From positions 252,597,267 to 252,661,266 of the forward strand of contig NC_134568.1 in NCBI RefSeq assembly GCF_050947875.1: DNA of 64,000 nt, given 5' to 3'. The notes beneath the pieces are model-generated. The model had not been told where the DNA came from. It did not search any database and saw only the letters and a program-made list of their open reading frames with translations. This DNA comes from Dermacentor variabilis. Lineage: Eukaryota; Arthropoda; Arachnida; Ixodida; Ixodidae. Of the stretch, positions 40,801 to 51,151 are shown piece after piece; the first letter of the stretch is position 1, and every line of letters begins with the position of its first letter. The position numbers and the translations under genes were made by a program.

Positions 40801-41378
40801 CGGGTGCGGCGGTCGCTTCGGTGGTCGACGGCCGAGGTGCCCCCGTATAGGCCGCCACCATTAGAAGCCGCAACTCGGAAACGGCTGAAGAAGTCGCGAT
40901 AGCGCTCGCTTGCGTGTGAGCGGAAGCAAATTTCATGATTAGCGATAGCAAAACGGCCATATGGAATTTTGGTAAGGGTAGGATCTCGCCGGAAGCAGCA
41001 AGGGTTCTGGCCAGTAGACGGCTGAACAGAAAAATTAGCCTAATTTGGACACCTGCAAACACGTCCGTTCCTGGCAACGAGGCTGCCCACGAGTTAACCC
41101 GAGCTCTCTACTTCCGGGTGGCTGTGGAACCGCCCGACTGCCGGAACATGGACGAGCGTCTGCAAAATTATACGGAGATTGTCGAAAATTATCGGCTACG
41201 CAGGAGACTGGTGCCACCACCGGATAAAAGTCTAAACAATAGAGAGGCAGTCGCATGGAGGCACCTGCAAGCTGGGAACTTCGTAAACCCGTTCTGGACA
41301 TACCATGTTATGCATGATAGAGAAAACGATGAGTGCAAACACTGTGGGGCGAGAGGGACCCTCGATCACATAATCTGA
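37816..41378 (+). pseudogene. LINE ORF2: APE-RT-RNase H-zinc finger, frameshifted
   Basis: Begins ATGGCTAG. The endonuclease shows LIWQWNCRGFQRKR, LAIALQETGKA and, after the MITE, LLIVGDFNAAHPEWGYAKP and EPNFVSDHFIL. RT shows KSAPGPDGITNK, (frameshift) NVILIPKPGKPPK, PRPISLTSCMGK, GLDLMKAFDNV, RGTLQGSVLSP and (frameshift) MYADDITLW. RNase H shows VAYVDAASGKSGAAV, AEEVAIALA and MISDSKTAIW. The end has CKHCGARGTLDHII and a stop where W is expected, then ECDIA. Domain order is identical to the LINE at 28 kb and the two are related but clearly different families. Confidence 0.85.
38215..38392. mobile_element. hAT-type MITE inside the LINE endonuclease
   Basis: 178 bp with perfect 12-bp terminal inverted repeats CAGTGGCGTAGC and a perfect 8-bp target-site duplication GACTTATG (38207-38214 and 38393-38400). 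The 8-bp duplication and CAGTG ends fit the hAT superfamily. Removing it and one duplication restores the reading frame across the endonuclease (FRQ-G-TYALLIVGDFN). Interior is C/G-homopolymer rich and non-coding. Confidence 0.93.
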
Positions 41379-41685
41379 GAATGCGATATAGCTCACCAGG
41401 GCCTAAAGCAAACATAAATTGTAGAGAGGCCTGGGAAGCCCTGCTGCGGAGCGAGGACCCTACTCCACAGCAACACGCCATCCGCCTGGCGGAAGAAGCC
41501 GCGAAGAGTCAAGACCTCTTTGTTTGCTTCTAATCGTGGAGGTTCGGGCCCCCGTCCCCAAGGCCTGTGTGCCGGGAACGGGGAGTAGTGGGCCTTCTTA
41601 TGTGGCGGTGCTATAAAGTTGCTATCATCATCATCTTCTTCTTCTTCTTCTACAACGGCGGTGTCGGGAACTGCAGCAGCGCGTA

Positions 41686-41688
<3 letters not shown>

Positions 41689-41727
<39 letters not shown>
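41689..41727. repeat. (TA)n microsatellite
   Basis: About 19 TA units shortly after the LINE 3' end. Confidence 0.97.
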
Positions 41728-41729
<2 letters not shown>

Positions 41730-41730
<1 letters not shown>

Positions 41731-42327
41731 ATTAGTATTGTGAAATGTCGCAGTTTCGCCCGAGAGGCGAAGCATCGATTGTTATAGCAAATTGCAAATT
41801 AGAAGACAGTCATAATAAGTAAGGACAGTATTTTTATCGGCCGTATAAACTTGTAAACACTCGCTTAGTAACTAAATTACCAAGCACGGTGTCAGCGCGC
41901 ACAGGAAAACATTCACACATCGCACTCTGTGACCGCGGACGCTCGCCAAGCACTCGCTGTCAAAACGCTAGCGTGAGGAAGTGCGGCAGCAGCAGCGAGT
42001 GAAGTGACCTTCGTGCTGTCTATCTTTTAAACGCAAACTGAGCGGTGAGAACAGAGCGCAGGCAAAGCTAGGAGCCATCGGTCCACCTAAATTGTGTCCC
42101 TAAAGCTGATCGCTTCCAAGACAAATCCCGCGCGAACGCGCGCGGCCGCCCCATGAACGACCACACGCCAAGTTTCATCCTAGACGCCAGCGCTCGTTTC
42201 TCCCTTGGCGGAACGATTTCATCTCCAACGGGTGTAGGTTTCCGCCGCCGCTTCCCTTAGCGGTCGTGCCCGCGTTCAGTTCGCGCTGCGCGCGAAACGT
42301 CTCTTGTTTGCGACGGCGCCTTTCCGG
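41730..42327. other. No recognisable feature
   Basis: Anonymous, fairly GC-rich sequence ahead of the THAP relic; it could be a 5' region of that transposon or gene but no promoter is recognised. Confidence 0.3.
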
Positions 42328-42500
42328 ATGACCGGAAATTATTATTGTGTTGTTAACTGTCACGACAGAATTTAAACACGAAAGGGTTGATGCTACCAGT
42401 GAAATTCTGCCGTTTCACAAGAAAATGGTACGAAAAAAGCAGACGACAGACATGGATTACTGCGGTGCGCCGAGCGAAGTAAACAACTGGCAAACGAAGC
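42328..42500 (+). pseudogene. THAP-domain fragment
   Basis: An ATG is followed by NYYCVVNCHD (the first two cysteines of a C2CH THAP zinc finger). After a stop and a frameshift comes GLMLPVKFCRFTRKWYEKSR and QTWITAVRRA, matching the VKF-RFP...W-x-A-VRR core of THAP domains. The final C-x2-H is not recognisable. THAP domains are DNA-binding modules of P-element-type transposases and many cellular factors, and are common in arthropod transposons. Two interruptions in 60 codons make this a relic. Confidence 0.55.
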
Positions 42501-43299
42501 GAGCTTCATTGATAACTCCTGAGTGTAGGGCGGTTTCTATATGTAACCCACATGAATTTAATAATTACTCGGTACATAATTCCTTTATTCATATAAAAAC
42601 TAAGTTGTTCGACGAGCGCTTGTCCTGTCTTCTTTCTTGTGTTTCGTTTGTGTGTGCGCTGCCCAAGAATGGAAACCACTTCTGTTGTATGCGCTGTTGT
42701 AAGTTCACGCGTGCCGAGAAATTGAATATGTGCACGATGCATTGAACATGACCGGAGTTCATTCCCGCTTCACCGCTGCACCGATCGATCGAGTTACTGG
42801 ACGATACACACCCGCGTCTCGGTCGCGCCGGCATTGCTGAAGCAGGAATGATTACTAATACCAGAGTCCTTCCAAAATGAAAGGACTCTGTTCCGTCTCT
42901 TGAACATTGTTAAAAAATGGCCAAGCTGTCTACATTGGTGCCTCTATTCCATATTGTAGGGGACGTACTAGTTAAAGTTGTGTGCGCATGTCGTACTTGT
43001 GCTATGCAGCGATATATTTTGTTTTATATATTTAGTGTCGTTATATGTTATATATAGTATATAGTTGCTATATATATATATATAGTGTCGATGGAAGTCC
43101 GTTGTCGCCATCTGAGACAACACGGATTTGTAACAAACATATTGTGAGAAACTGCAAAAATGACTTTAGCTCGTTTGTGCCGTATGTATGTGCCGCATCG
43201 TATGTGCTGACGATTTTTCCGGCGGCACATACGATGTCGTTTCCAATTACCTGCTCAGCGTCACTTACATGGCTAAGCAGACGCTGCCCTTTCGCCGCA
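42501..43299. other. No recognisable gene
   Basis: Contains a small hairpin (AGAGTCCTTCCAAAATGAAAGGACTCT near 42862, stem AGAGTCCTT) and a TA tract near 43066-43085. A segment near 42610 (GAGCGCTTGTCCTGTCT) resembles 24348-24362 (GAGCGCTCGTCCTGTCT), a shared short repeat. Confidence 0.35.
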
Positions 43300-43615
43300 T
43301 CGAAGCCATAAAAATAATCGTCAAGCGTACCGATCTTCTTAAAGGCAAATAGAAACGTGTACAGTCTGTTTCACAGTTTGGGGAAAACTCGGATCGTATT
43401 GCATCGCGATGCGGCAAGCAATGGAGTCGTGCGGCGGCAGCAGCTCGAGCAGGCGCATACGCTCGAGGGGCGGAGTCGTGATCTGCGTCGTCTGCTACGG
43501 CGGCGCACGCTGGCCGCATTGTCGGGAAGCGTGCTACTGTCAGGGGCAGTGCACCGATTTCATCGGTACTGCGGGAAGTGAGCTGATATTCTTTACTAAA
43601 ATGTTGTGCGACGCC
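43300..43615 (+). mobile_element. Mariner/Tc1-like transposon fragment, copy 1
   Basis: Imperfect inverted copy of part of 44400-44700: GTCTGCTACGGCGGCGC-CG and CTGGCCGCATTGTCGGGAA are shared exactly, and both are preceded by CAGTCTGTTTCACA-TT-GGGGAAAACTCGGA. Homology stops at GTTGTGCGACGCC. It corresponds to the N-terminal half of the catalytic domain but is frame-disrupted. Confidence 0.6.
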
Positions 43616-43977
43616 AAACTCTGAGCCTTCATTGGCGATAATGGAGTTCCACAAACTTCTTGTGACAGCATGCTTCGTTTGTTCTTTCGAAAGGCCGAGG
43701 TACTGAGCGCCGTGCACGTATATTTCTTCACTGTGTGTGCTACCGTAATAAGTAGCGACAAGACGCACCAAGATGTGCGCGCAACGTGGTCAATCTTTAT
43801 TTGACTCGAAAGGAAAACAAAGCACTGAACAATGATAACTATGGGGGTCGAACACGATGAAACAAACGGATACGATTAAAGGAATGTTTTAAGACAATGA
43901 GCTGGAAGTGATTTTTCTCGACAATCATTCACTATACCAGACAGACCCTGCCCGCCGGCGGGGAATTGGACATGTCA
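43616..43977. other. Spacer with an unrecognised minus frame
   Basis: The minus frame (43771-43620) includes YYGSTHSEEIYVHGAQYLGL and an HAVTRSLWNSI segment. It looks protein-like in composition but I do not recognise it. Confidence 0.3.
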
Positions 43978-44700
43978 CGCTCGAAACTTCAGTTAGTAGC
44001 TCGTCATGTCCCCAGCGGCAGCGATGACAGCGCTCATCCTGGAAGGCAGTGAAGTGCAGAATGACTTGATCAGGGACGTGTTCGTTTGCAGCAGGTCTCA
44101 GTCGCTGACGATGGTGGATCGAAGCCTATCCTCGGGCGCCTGATAGAGGGGATGGTGCGCCAGCGATACTTTCAACGAGCCCCAGACATTGTCAATGATG
44201 TTGGCGCCCGAGGACTGAGGCGGCCACTCCAAGAGAGTGACTGCGCACTCTTCCAGCACTTCTTGCACAACACGAGCAGTGTGGATCGGCGACCTATCGC
44301 GTTAGAATATATAGTCGCCTTCCAAAAACGGGTCGTCAAGAATGTATGGAATCAGTACGTCGTCTATGACTGCCCTGCAGCGATGAGCTTACTTTCGAGG
44401 CGTATCAGCGGGCGTCGCACAACGCTTAGTAAAGAATAACGGCTCATTTCACGCAGTAACGATGAGATCGGCGCCCTGCAATTGGCAGTAGAACGTTTCC
44501 CGACAATGCGGCCAGCGCGCGCCGCCGTAGCAGACGACGCCGTTCAAGATCCCGCCCTTCGAGCACCTGCGCGAGCTGCTGCCACCGCCTGACTCAAGCG
44601 CTCGCCGCATCGCCATGCAATGCGCTCCGAGTTTTCCCCTAAATGTGAAACAGACTGCACATCGCCCTTCGAATGGAATGTCCACGCGCACACACGTGGG
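43978..44700 (-). pseudogene. Mariner/Tc1-like transposase relic, copy 2
   Basis: The minus strand at 44320-43978 reads RSPIHTARVVQEVLEECAV, LLEWPPQSSGANIIDNVWG, SLKVSLAHHPLYQ and a C-terminus ending in a stop. This is the second half of a DDE/D transposase: the D(N/R)-x-PIHTAR helix and the WPP-S-x-x-N-x-I-(E/D)-N-W motif. Upstream (44700-44400) lies the part shared with copy 1. There are stops before the PIHTAR motif and after VSD. No intact inverted terminal repeats were defined. Confidence 0.7.
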
Positions 44701-45879
44701 CACACACCGCGCGCAACGCGAAACGTGCCCAAACACGCGCAGTGCAGGGGGCAATCAAGGCGGTGTGAACGAGAGATGGGAGAGGGGTACCACCCGCTAA
44801 TAGTATTTTGCTTCGCATGCGGCGCTCTCAACGCCGGCGCAGCAGCGCCGCTCTTGGTGCCGTTCTTGTCCATACGCAGTCGCTGCCGAAGTTGCTGCCT
44901 ACATCCCGTCCCATCGGTTTCTTGCACGCGACGGAAGATGGCGCGCTTCCTCCCTGCATTCCGCCCTTGCGCACTCGAGATTGAGCCGCGATCGTCGTTC
45001 GCAGCCTCGCACATTTTCACTGGCACATTCAGCATACTGCGCGCGGCGACGATGTTATCGCCCTTGGACTTCATACGGAACACGACGTCGACAACAATAA
45101 GGCTCCTGGAGTGTCCATATAACTGCTATCAGAAAAATAAGTGGAAGAGCCTGGAAATGCTTCTGTCAGTTATATTTATATTTAACAGACATAGACCTAT
45201 TTATCAATCGCACTTGGTGAACCATGGGGGCCCGAAAAATTATTTGAAGTTGCATTTATTTCTTGCAAGTATATAATATCTCAAGAAGATGCAGGGACAA
45301 AAGACAATGAGTGCGTCAGAGATGCCCCGGATCCCGCCCAGTAGCAGCAGCAGCAGCAGCAGCACATATAAAAAATTAACATAATTGTACTTGGTGTTTA
45401 AGTCTGCAGCATAAGTGCATCGGTCGTTTCGGTAATACTATTGTTGAGGTTATACGCAACGATCAACATAAATTGCTTGCAATATTCAAAACAAAAAAAG
45501 ACAGCAGATGTGTGCGACCTTGAATAATTACAACCCGATTTTCAGCAAAGCTGTTCCTTTCGAACAGCCACAATAATAGTTTGAGTTTCTTGTAATTATA
45601 CCGCATACTTTAAAAGTTGCCCCAATATTATGTCACATTCCCGCTTGAATACTTGCCCGCATGTAATGCTTTGGAGCACTTCTTGTTGGGAATTTTTAAA
45701 AGCCAATAAGTCATCAACACATATGTTCAATTACCATAGCATTTGCCATGGTTAAGAGACTCAGAAAGGCTAGTTGGTTGCTGGCGTGATGATTTACCAT
45801 GGTGTCGTTCCTCCTTCCCTGCCCCCACCGGACTCAATTCCCGCTAGATTTGATATCGGTTGAGTTCACAGTTCCTCAA
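44701..45879. other. No recognisable gene; (AGC)n tract
   Basis: A long plus frame (44620-45276) has no recognisable domain and overlaps the transposon relic, so I do not call it. A short (AGC)n tract is at 45343-45362. Confidence 0.35.
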
Positions 45880-48040
45880 AGCAACGATATAAATTCTTTG
45901 TTAGCCAAACACATTCATAAAGTTCCAGATCGCTTGAATGCGTGATTTACTGCAAATGTCATATTTAGTCCTCTGCCTTTGAAGTTTACCTACATATTGC
46001 CCATAACGCGTCCTTTATTTCCGCCAAATATAAGCAAAATTTCTTGTTTAGTTTAACGAGGACACCGCTCAAACCAAGACGGAACAGGTTATGACGCCTG
46101 AAAATAGGGAAAGAAAAACGATGGCTTAGTAATTATTTGAAACGATTCTAAGAGGTCCAGGAACGTAAAAAGTTTTGCCACTTATTGCAGCTACCATGCC
46201 CCCCCATCCCTTTTCCACAATATACTATAAACCAATTGTAACCTACAGCTATGTCGGGACATTAGGTAGCATATCTGACAGCGGCCATATCACATGCTCT
46301 AACACTTGAATAAGATTTTTTTACAAAGGCTGTGTTTGATACAACTGCATTTATCTTCGTACAGAGAGTTTCCATAGCATACCACCAATTTTCGCTAAAT
46401 TTTATCTTTGTGGATTTTATAGTTCTGCCAGGGCAGTGGGCTCAACACTTCGCGGCTCTTTAGACACGCTCATAACACCCTAGAATGCTTGCATACGTAA
46501 TTTATTGTGAAAGCCCCAATTGCTTATCTATTTTGAGCATCACCTGTACATCACCAATTAACTTCTTCTTAGACACCAAACATAACGAAGCGGCCTCCTT
46601 TTGTTTACTGAGGACAACAGGCGAAACTAATACATCACGCATGAAAAAGTAAAAGGAAAAAAAGTTGATGGTACAATAATTATTCGTAACGGTTCAAAAT
46701 GAGCTAGAAACGTTAAAGCTACGCGTCACGTTGCACTGAAAGTGCTGCCTATTCTTGGAAAGTATAAAATATCTGAAACGAAGAGTTCTCTTGGAACATT
46801 GGGGCTAATGGCAGCAGCGTGATACTTTCGTACACTTGCTTACAATATTTTTACCTTGTAGTTGATCAACACTCATTGATCAACACCCATTGCAAATAAA
46901 TTTGGCGTCATCATCATCATCATCATCATACTATTTTATGTCCACTGCAGGACGAAGGCCTCTCCCCGTGATCTCGATTTACCCCTGTCCTGCGCCAGCC
47001 GATTCCAACTAGCACCCTCAAATTTCCTGATTTCGTCGCACCACCTATATAGTCTTCTGTCATCCTCTACTGCGCTTCCCTTCTCTTGGTGCCCATTCTG
47101 TCACCCTAATGGTCCAACGGTTATCTAATCTGCGCATTAAATGACATGCCCAGCGCCATTTTTTTCTCTTAATGTCTATTAGAATATCGTCTATACCCGT
47201 TTGCTCTCTGATCCAAACTGCTCTCTTTCTCTATCTTAACGTTATGCCTAGCATTCTTCGTTCCATCGCTCTTTGCGCAGTCCTCAGTTTGTTCTCAACT
47301 TTCTTTGTTGGCGTATTGTTCCCCTTACGTTCGCAAAATTTCACCTCAGTTGTAATCATGCAACGCAGCCGTCTTAAGTTTTACAACTTTCGTAAAACAG
47401 ATTAATAACGCTATGTACCACTTGCGTAAATATTCTGCTACAGAATGCGCATTTAACACCCACCCATTTGGAACCTTGCCTACACATTGGCCATACCATG
47501 TCCCTCATTTTTCCGAGATATAAACAAGATGCTTTATTTAGCTCACTGAGGACACCGGAGAAACAAACTACGAATCTCGTAAAATACATAAGAAAACGGG
47601 GGATTAGTAATTATCTGCAACACTTGCATTTAAAGCAGGAAAGTGAACGTTTCGCAACGCATTGCGCTTAAAATTTTCTATATTTTCACGGAAATTCAAC
47701 CGTATTTCGTGCTGTTGTTTTAGGAGTCTGGGAAACATTTCTATTAGCGGCAGTACAACACCCTGGAACGCATCAATGAGTAACTTTGTACAAAGGCTGT
47801 AATGAACCTACAAAGAACAAACATATCTCGCTGGTCTATTAGAACACTGCTTCGTACTTCGAATACGCTGTGCCCCGCGTATTTTACTGAGGATACCGTG
47901 GGAGAAAACTAAATGACATGTACAACGCATAAATATTGGTAGAAAGTGATTATTCAAAAACTGTTTTCAGAGCACATAAGCAACCTACGCAGTGCAAATT
48001 TTCAGTACACGTCACCAAAAAGTGGCCTTCATTTCTTCAA
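45880..48040. repeat. Highly diverged long tandem repeat, about four units
   Basis: Four blocks share the same series of short motifs in the same order. Anchors: GAGGACACC at 46058, GAGGACAAC at 46610, GAGGACACC at 47548 and GAGGATACC at 47890. Each is followed by a G-rich AAAC-AA segment, ACGCATAAAAA-like sequence, (T)TAGTAATTATT-like sequence, and AACGT-A with CGC-GTTGCA-like sequence; each is preceded by GAATGC-T-CGTAATTTA-like and CACATTGCC-like sequence. Spacing is 552, 938 (about 500 without the inserted LINE fragment) and 342 bp. Origin unknown. Confidence 0.65.
46903..47340 (-). mobile_element. RTE-type LINE 3' fragment
   Basis: Same family and orientation as 31606-32902: ATC repeat tail at 46909-46929, then TATGTCCACTGCAGGACGAA, ACCCCTGTCCTGCGCCA, AATGGTCCAACGGTTATC and CTTCGTTCCATCGCTCTT. 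It is truncated at its 5' side near 47340 and interrupts the third unit of the long tandem repeat. Confidence 0.85.
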
Positions 48041-48780
48041 AATACTTAATATCTGCTTTTTTTCCTCCTGTCGGGAAACATGTAATAGTCTAGCTCTTAT
48101 TTAGAAAGCGCTTAAAAATGAAATCGTCAAAGTAAGAAGTGACACTTGCCTCTAAAATAAATTGGTACTGAAACGGCTTTGCACTTTAGACCAACGTCAT
48201 TTTCACGAGCCTATCTACGATAAGTCGTGATAACACGATTAAATTCGACAGTTAGCTGTAGGAGATTAATTAGGCTTTTCATGACGATTATATACTGAGA
48301 CTGCAACGCTTTGGAGGCTATATCTGGACAGAGATAGATAGTTCCGGCATTTTATTGATAATCCTATGATTTCATGCCGCAAGGCACACAGTCACTGGGC
48401 GCGGCTAATTATAGGGCTTTATCCGAACCTCCCACTCGCCCGCAGGTTAAATGTAGCAAGCTGATTCGAATGCGGATATAGCGGTCCCAAAAAACTGGTC
48501 ATGATGCAAGTTGCGCAAGCTGACATTTTGTTACGGCGGGAACTGCCCAGCGCCAGGCGTTCTGCGCAGTGCAAACGTGTGTGGTCGATCCCGCGCGTGG
48601 TCCGCTACAGGGCGTCCCGAGAAGGCACAAAAGACAATCCTCGCTGTCCAAGCAGAGGATGCGTAGTAAAGAAAAGCATTACTTATGTAGTGGCTCTGCC
48701 TTTCCCTTCTCTCTCTCTTTCTCTATTAAGAAAGAAAAGTTAGCTTAAGCTAACAGTACAGCAGTACAGTCCTAACAATA
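48041..48780. other. No recognisable feature
   Basis: Possible fifth degenerate unit near 48070-48150 (ACATGTAATAGTC), otherwise anonymous. Confidence 0.3.
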
Positions 48781-49775
48781 CACGTTATAGAAACTGATGC
48801 TTCCGTCTGTGAAGAAAAGGCAGGTGTGGGCATGGTATCACCTCATCTAAACTGGTCTTTTTTTCGATTCGGCTACCTGTCTTCATATGCCTATCTTTCA
48901 GGCGGAATTATTGGCAATTGCCTTAGCTTTTACCACTATCTATGTCATCAGCCATAATCCTAACTGATTGCCTGTCTGTCTGTTCGTCACTAACCACACC
49001 TAAACTGTCAGATTCATTAAAAACTTTCCATTCTATTCTCCCAAGACACTTACATCTCGTTCGTTTAGTGTGGGTGCCAGGCCAAAAAGGTCTAGCCTTA
49101 AACGAATATGCAGATACTCTCGCAGTAGCATCCCACGATGGTCCTATAGTCCCCATTTTGCCTGTGTCAGCTTTCACCACTGCGGCGCGATTCAGAAAAC
49201 ATACTACTACAAATAAGTTCGCGCAATCATCATTGGCAACATCTGATTTCCCGCATCCCAGTTTTCCTTGGATCAACAACTGGTGCTCCTCTAAAAAAAT
49301 TGAAGTAACGATTACAAGACTACGGTGCCAACTGAACTTTTACCTCCATAAGTCTGGTCTGGCTACATCGCCATTCTGGCCTGTATGCAATGAGAGCGAA
49401 CCTCTGGAACACTTCTTTTTGACATGCCGTCGTTTCATTATTCAACGGAAAAGATTTTTAGAAGAACCCTTCCAAAAGCTTGGCTTGAATTTGACTCTTC
49501 CTGTAACTCTTTCCTTTGGGGCTACCGTACTGGGTTACAGCCACAGGAAGGTTTGTGAAGCCCTCTGCATCTTTCTGCGTGAGACAAAACGAATTGCATG
49601 TTATAATTCTTCTAAACACTTATGTTCGCAATATTCACAAAATATCTAGATAATTGATTATTCATACCTGTAACAGTAGACCCTTTGAATCCCATTTGCA
49701 AGATACTTATTTCATTTCACCCTAAATTATTTTTTTAAATGCTAACTATTCCTTCACCGCCCGATTCATGGCCGA
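48781..49775 (+). pseudogene. LINE RNase H and C-terminus, 5'-truncated copy
   Basis: Reads VIETDASVCEEKAGVGMVSP (RNase H start), ILTDCLSVCSSLTTPK, RLVWVPGQKGLALNEYADTL and, downstream, VTITRLRCQLNFYLHKSGL, CNESEPLEHFFLTCRRF and SFGATVLGYSHRKVCEAL to a stop at 49649. One frameshift lies near 48930. RNase H removes RNA after reverse transcription. The segment C-x3-EPLEHFFLTC is the C-terminal zinc finger equivalent. The 3' end (CACCGCCCGATTCATGGCC and GATCCCCCAGAGTGGG, 49757-49790) recurs at 54465-54500, showing the same family as the next LINE. Confidence 0.75.
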
Positions 49776-49989
49776 TCCCCCAGAGTGGGTTGCGCCAGTT
49801 CCCTAGGGAATAAGAACAAGAGCGCAGCGGCGTTCGACCAGTACGCTCTCAGCAGTTTCGTTGCCCTGCAGTGGTGTTTTGGCTCGGGTGGTTTCAGGTG
49901 TCTCACTAACCTTATTTTAGTCTCTGATTTATTGGCATTCCTTGCGTCAGCCGTCTTGGGCTGATATTTATTCTTTCGCAGTGGCGTCA

Positions 49990-51151
49990 GCACCATTCCT
50001 GTTGTGCTTGTGCCTACCGATGGAGGTTCCATCAGTATCACGAATCCACAAGCTGTACAGAAGGAACTTAAGACCATGTCCAACCACTTCCAGACCATCA
50101 CTGACGTGCGAGCGTTCGGACGGGGAGGTATAGTGTGTCGATCACCCGACCAGACCTGTGTTGAAGACCTGTTGAAGTGCTCTTTATTCGCTTCCACCCC
50201 GGTGAGTGCTTTTATTCCGCCTCACCTTGCGTGCACCAAGGATCTCGTACGGGGCGTAGACTCCCGATTAAGTCCAACTAAAACCCTGGACAAGCTCTCC
50301 GCAACAGGCGTCATTGCTGTTTACCGTTGCAACCGACTGGTAAATAACGAGAGGATTCCAACGGAAAGTTATTGCATCGTTTGTGGGCACATCATGTCCG
50401 TCAGAAATAAAGGTAGGGCCTCTTGTGTTCCATGTAGAACCACTCGCGTCACGTCCAATCCAATGTCAGAATTGTTGGAGATTCGGGCACAGCGCAGGAG
50501 GATGTAAGTCGAGCTTGCGTTGGGGCACCTGTTGAGATCGTCATCCTTCAAGTGAATGCTCTGCACAATCTCAAAAGTGCTGCCTCTGTGGGGGAACACA
50601 CCCAGCAGACTATTCTAATTGCTCAGCTTACGCTCAAGAAATACAAATTCTTGAAGTAATCGACCGTCGTCGCTGCTCCCGAAGAGATGCAATTGCAGTT
50701 ATTAAAGACAGGGCCTTCGTATACTCTGGTGTTACAGCGCGCAACATTCCAAGCATGGATCTTAATCTCTCAGAAGCAATTGACTCCGCTATGGAAAAAG
50801 CAATGGCTAAAGCTATGGATAAATTGATATACAGTCTATCTGATTGCTTAGCGCAAATCATTTCTAGTCAGAATATGCAAATAATGCAGACCACTAAGAC
50901 ACCAATTCAGTCCTCAGTATCTAACGTCACACCTCGAATGCCTAGCTACGAGGTAGAGACGCCTTCTACGTTTGTCGATCAGGGGATAGACACTACTCCG
51001 CTAGTCCAACAAGGCGAGGATGAGCCCTCTTATTCAGATACCGTTAGTGTCACAGATGTGGAACTTGACAGACGAGCTCAAACGCATGGGATCCCCAATT
51101 TCTACAATTATGAAACCAAAATAAAAAAAGAGCCAACCATCTTCTATGATT
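49990..51151 (+). pseudogene. LINE ORF1 with RRM-like part and CCHC knuckles
   Basis: The first frame reads LVPTDGGSISITNPQAVQKE, VRAFGRGGIVCRSPDQTCV and GVIAVYRCNRLVNNE, resembling the nucleic-acid-binding region of Jockey/I-type ORF1. After a frameshift near 50370 the Gag-like knuckles follow: CQNCWRFGHSAGGC, a damaged second one and CCLCGGTHPADYSNC. The C-terminal half (50640-51151) is open with a helical stretch and an acidic tail. ORF1 chaperones LINE RNA. Broken by at least one frameshift and one stop (50643). Confidence 0.65.

Larger units (their letters stand above)
37266..41652 (+). mobile_element. I-like LINE with ORF1 end and nearly full ORF2
   Basis: Starts abruptly after the previous LINE tail within ORF1, has overlapping ORF1/ORF2, APE endonuclease, RT, RNase H, zinc finger and a 3' end ATAAAGTTGCTATCATCATC followed by a (CTT)n tail. 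A hAT-type MITE (38215-38392) interrupts the endonuclease. Frameshifts at about 39337, 39900 and 40250 and stops after 40610 make it inactive. Confidence 0.88.

Noticed and set aside
44620..45276. 218-codon plus frame as a gene
   Set aside because: It overlaps the antisense of a transposase relic and shows no domain, low-complexity signature or splice context.
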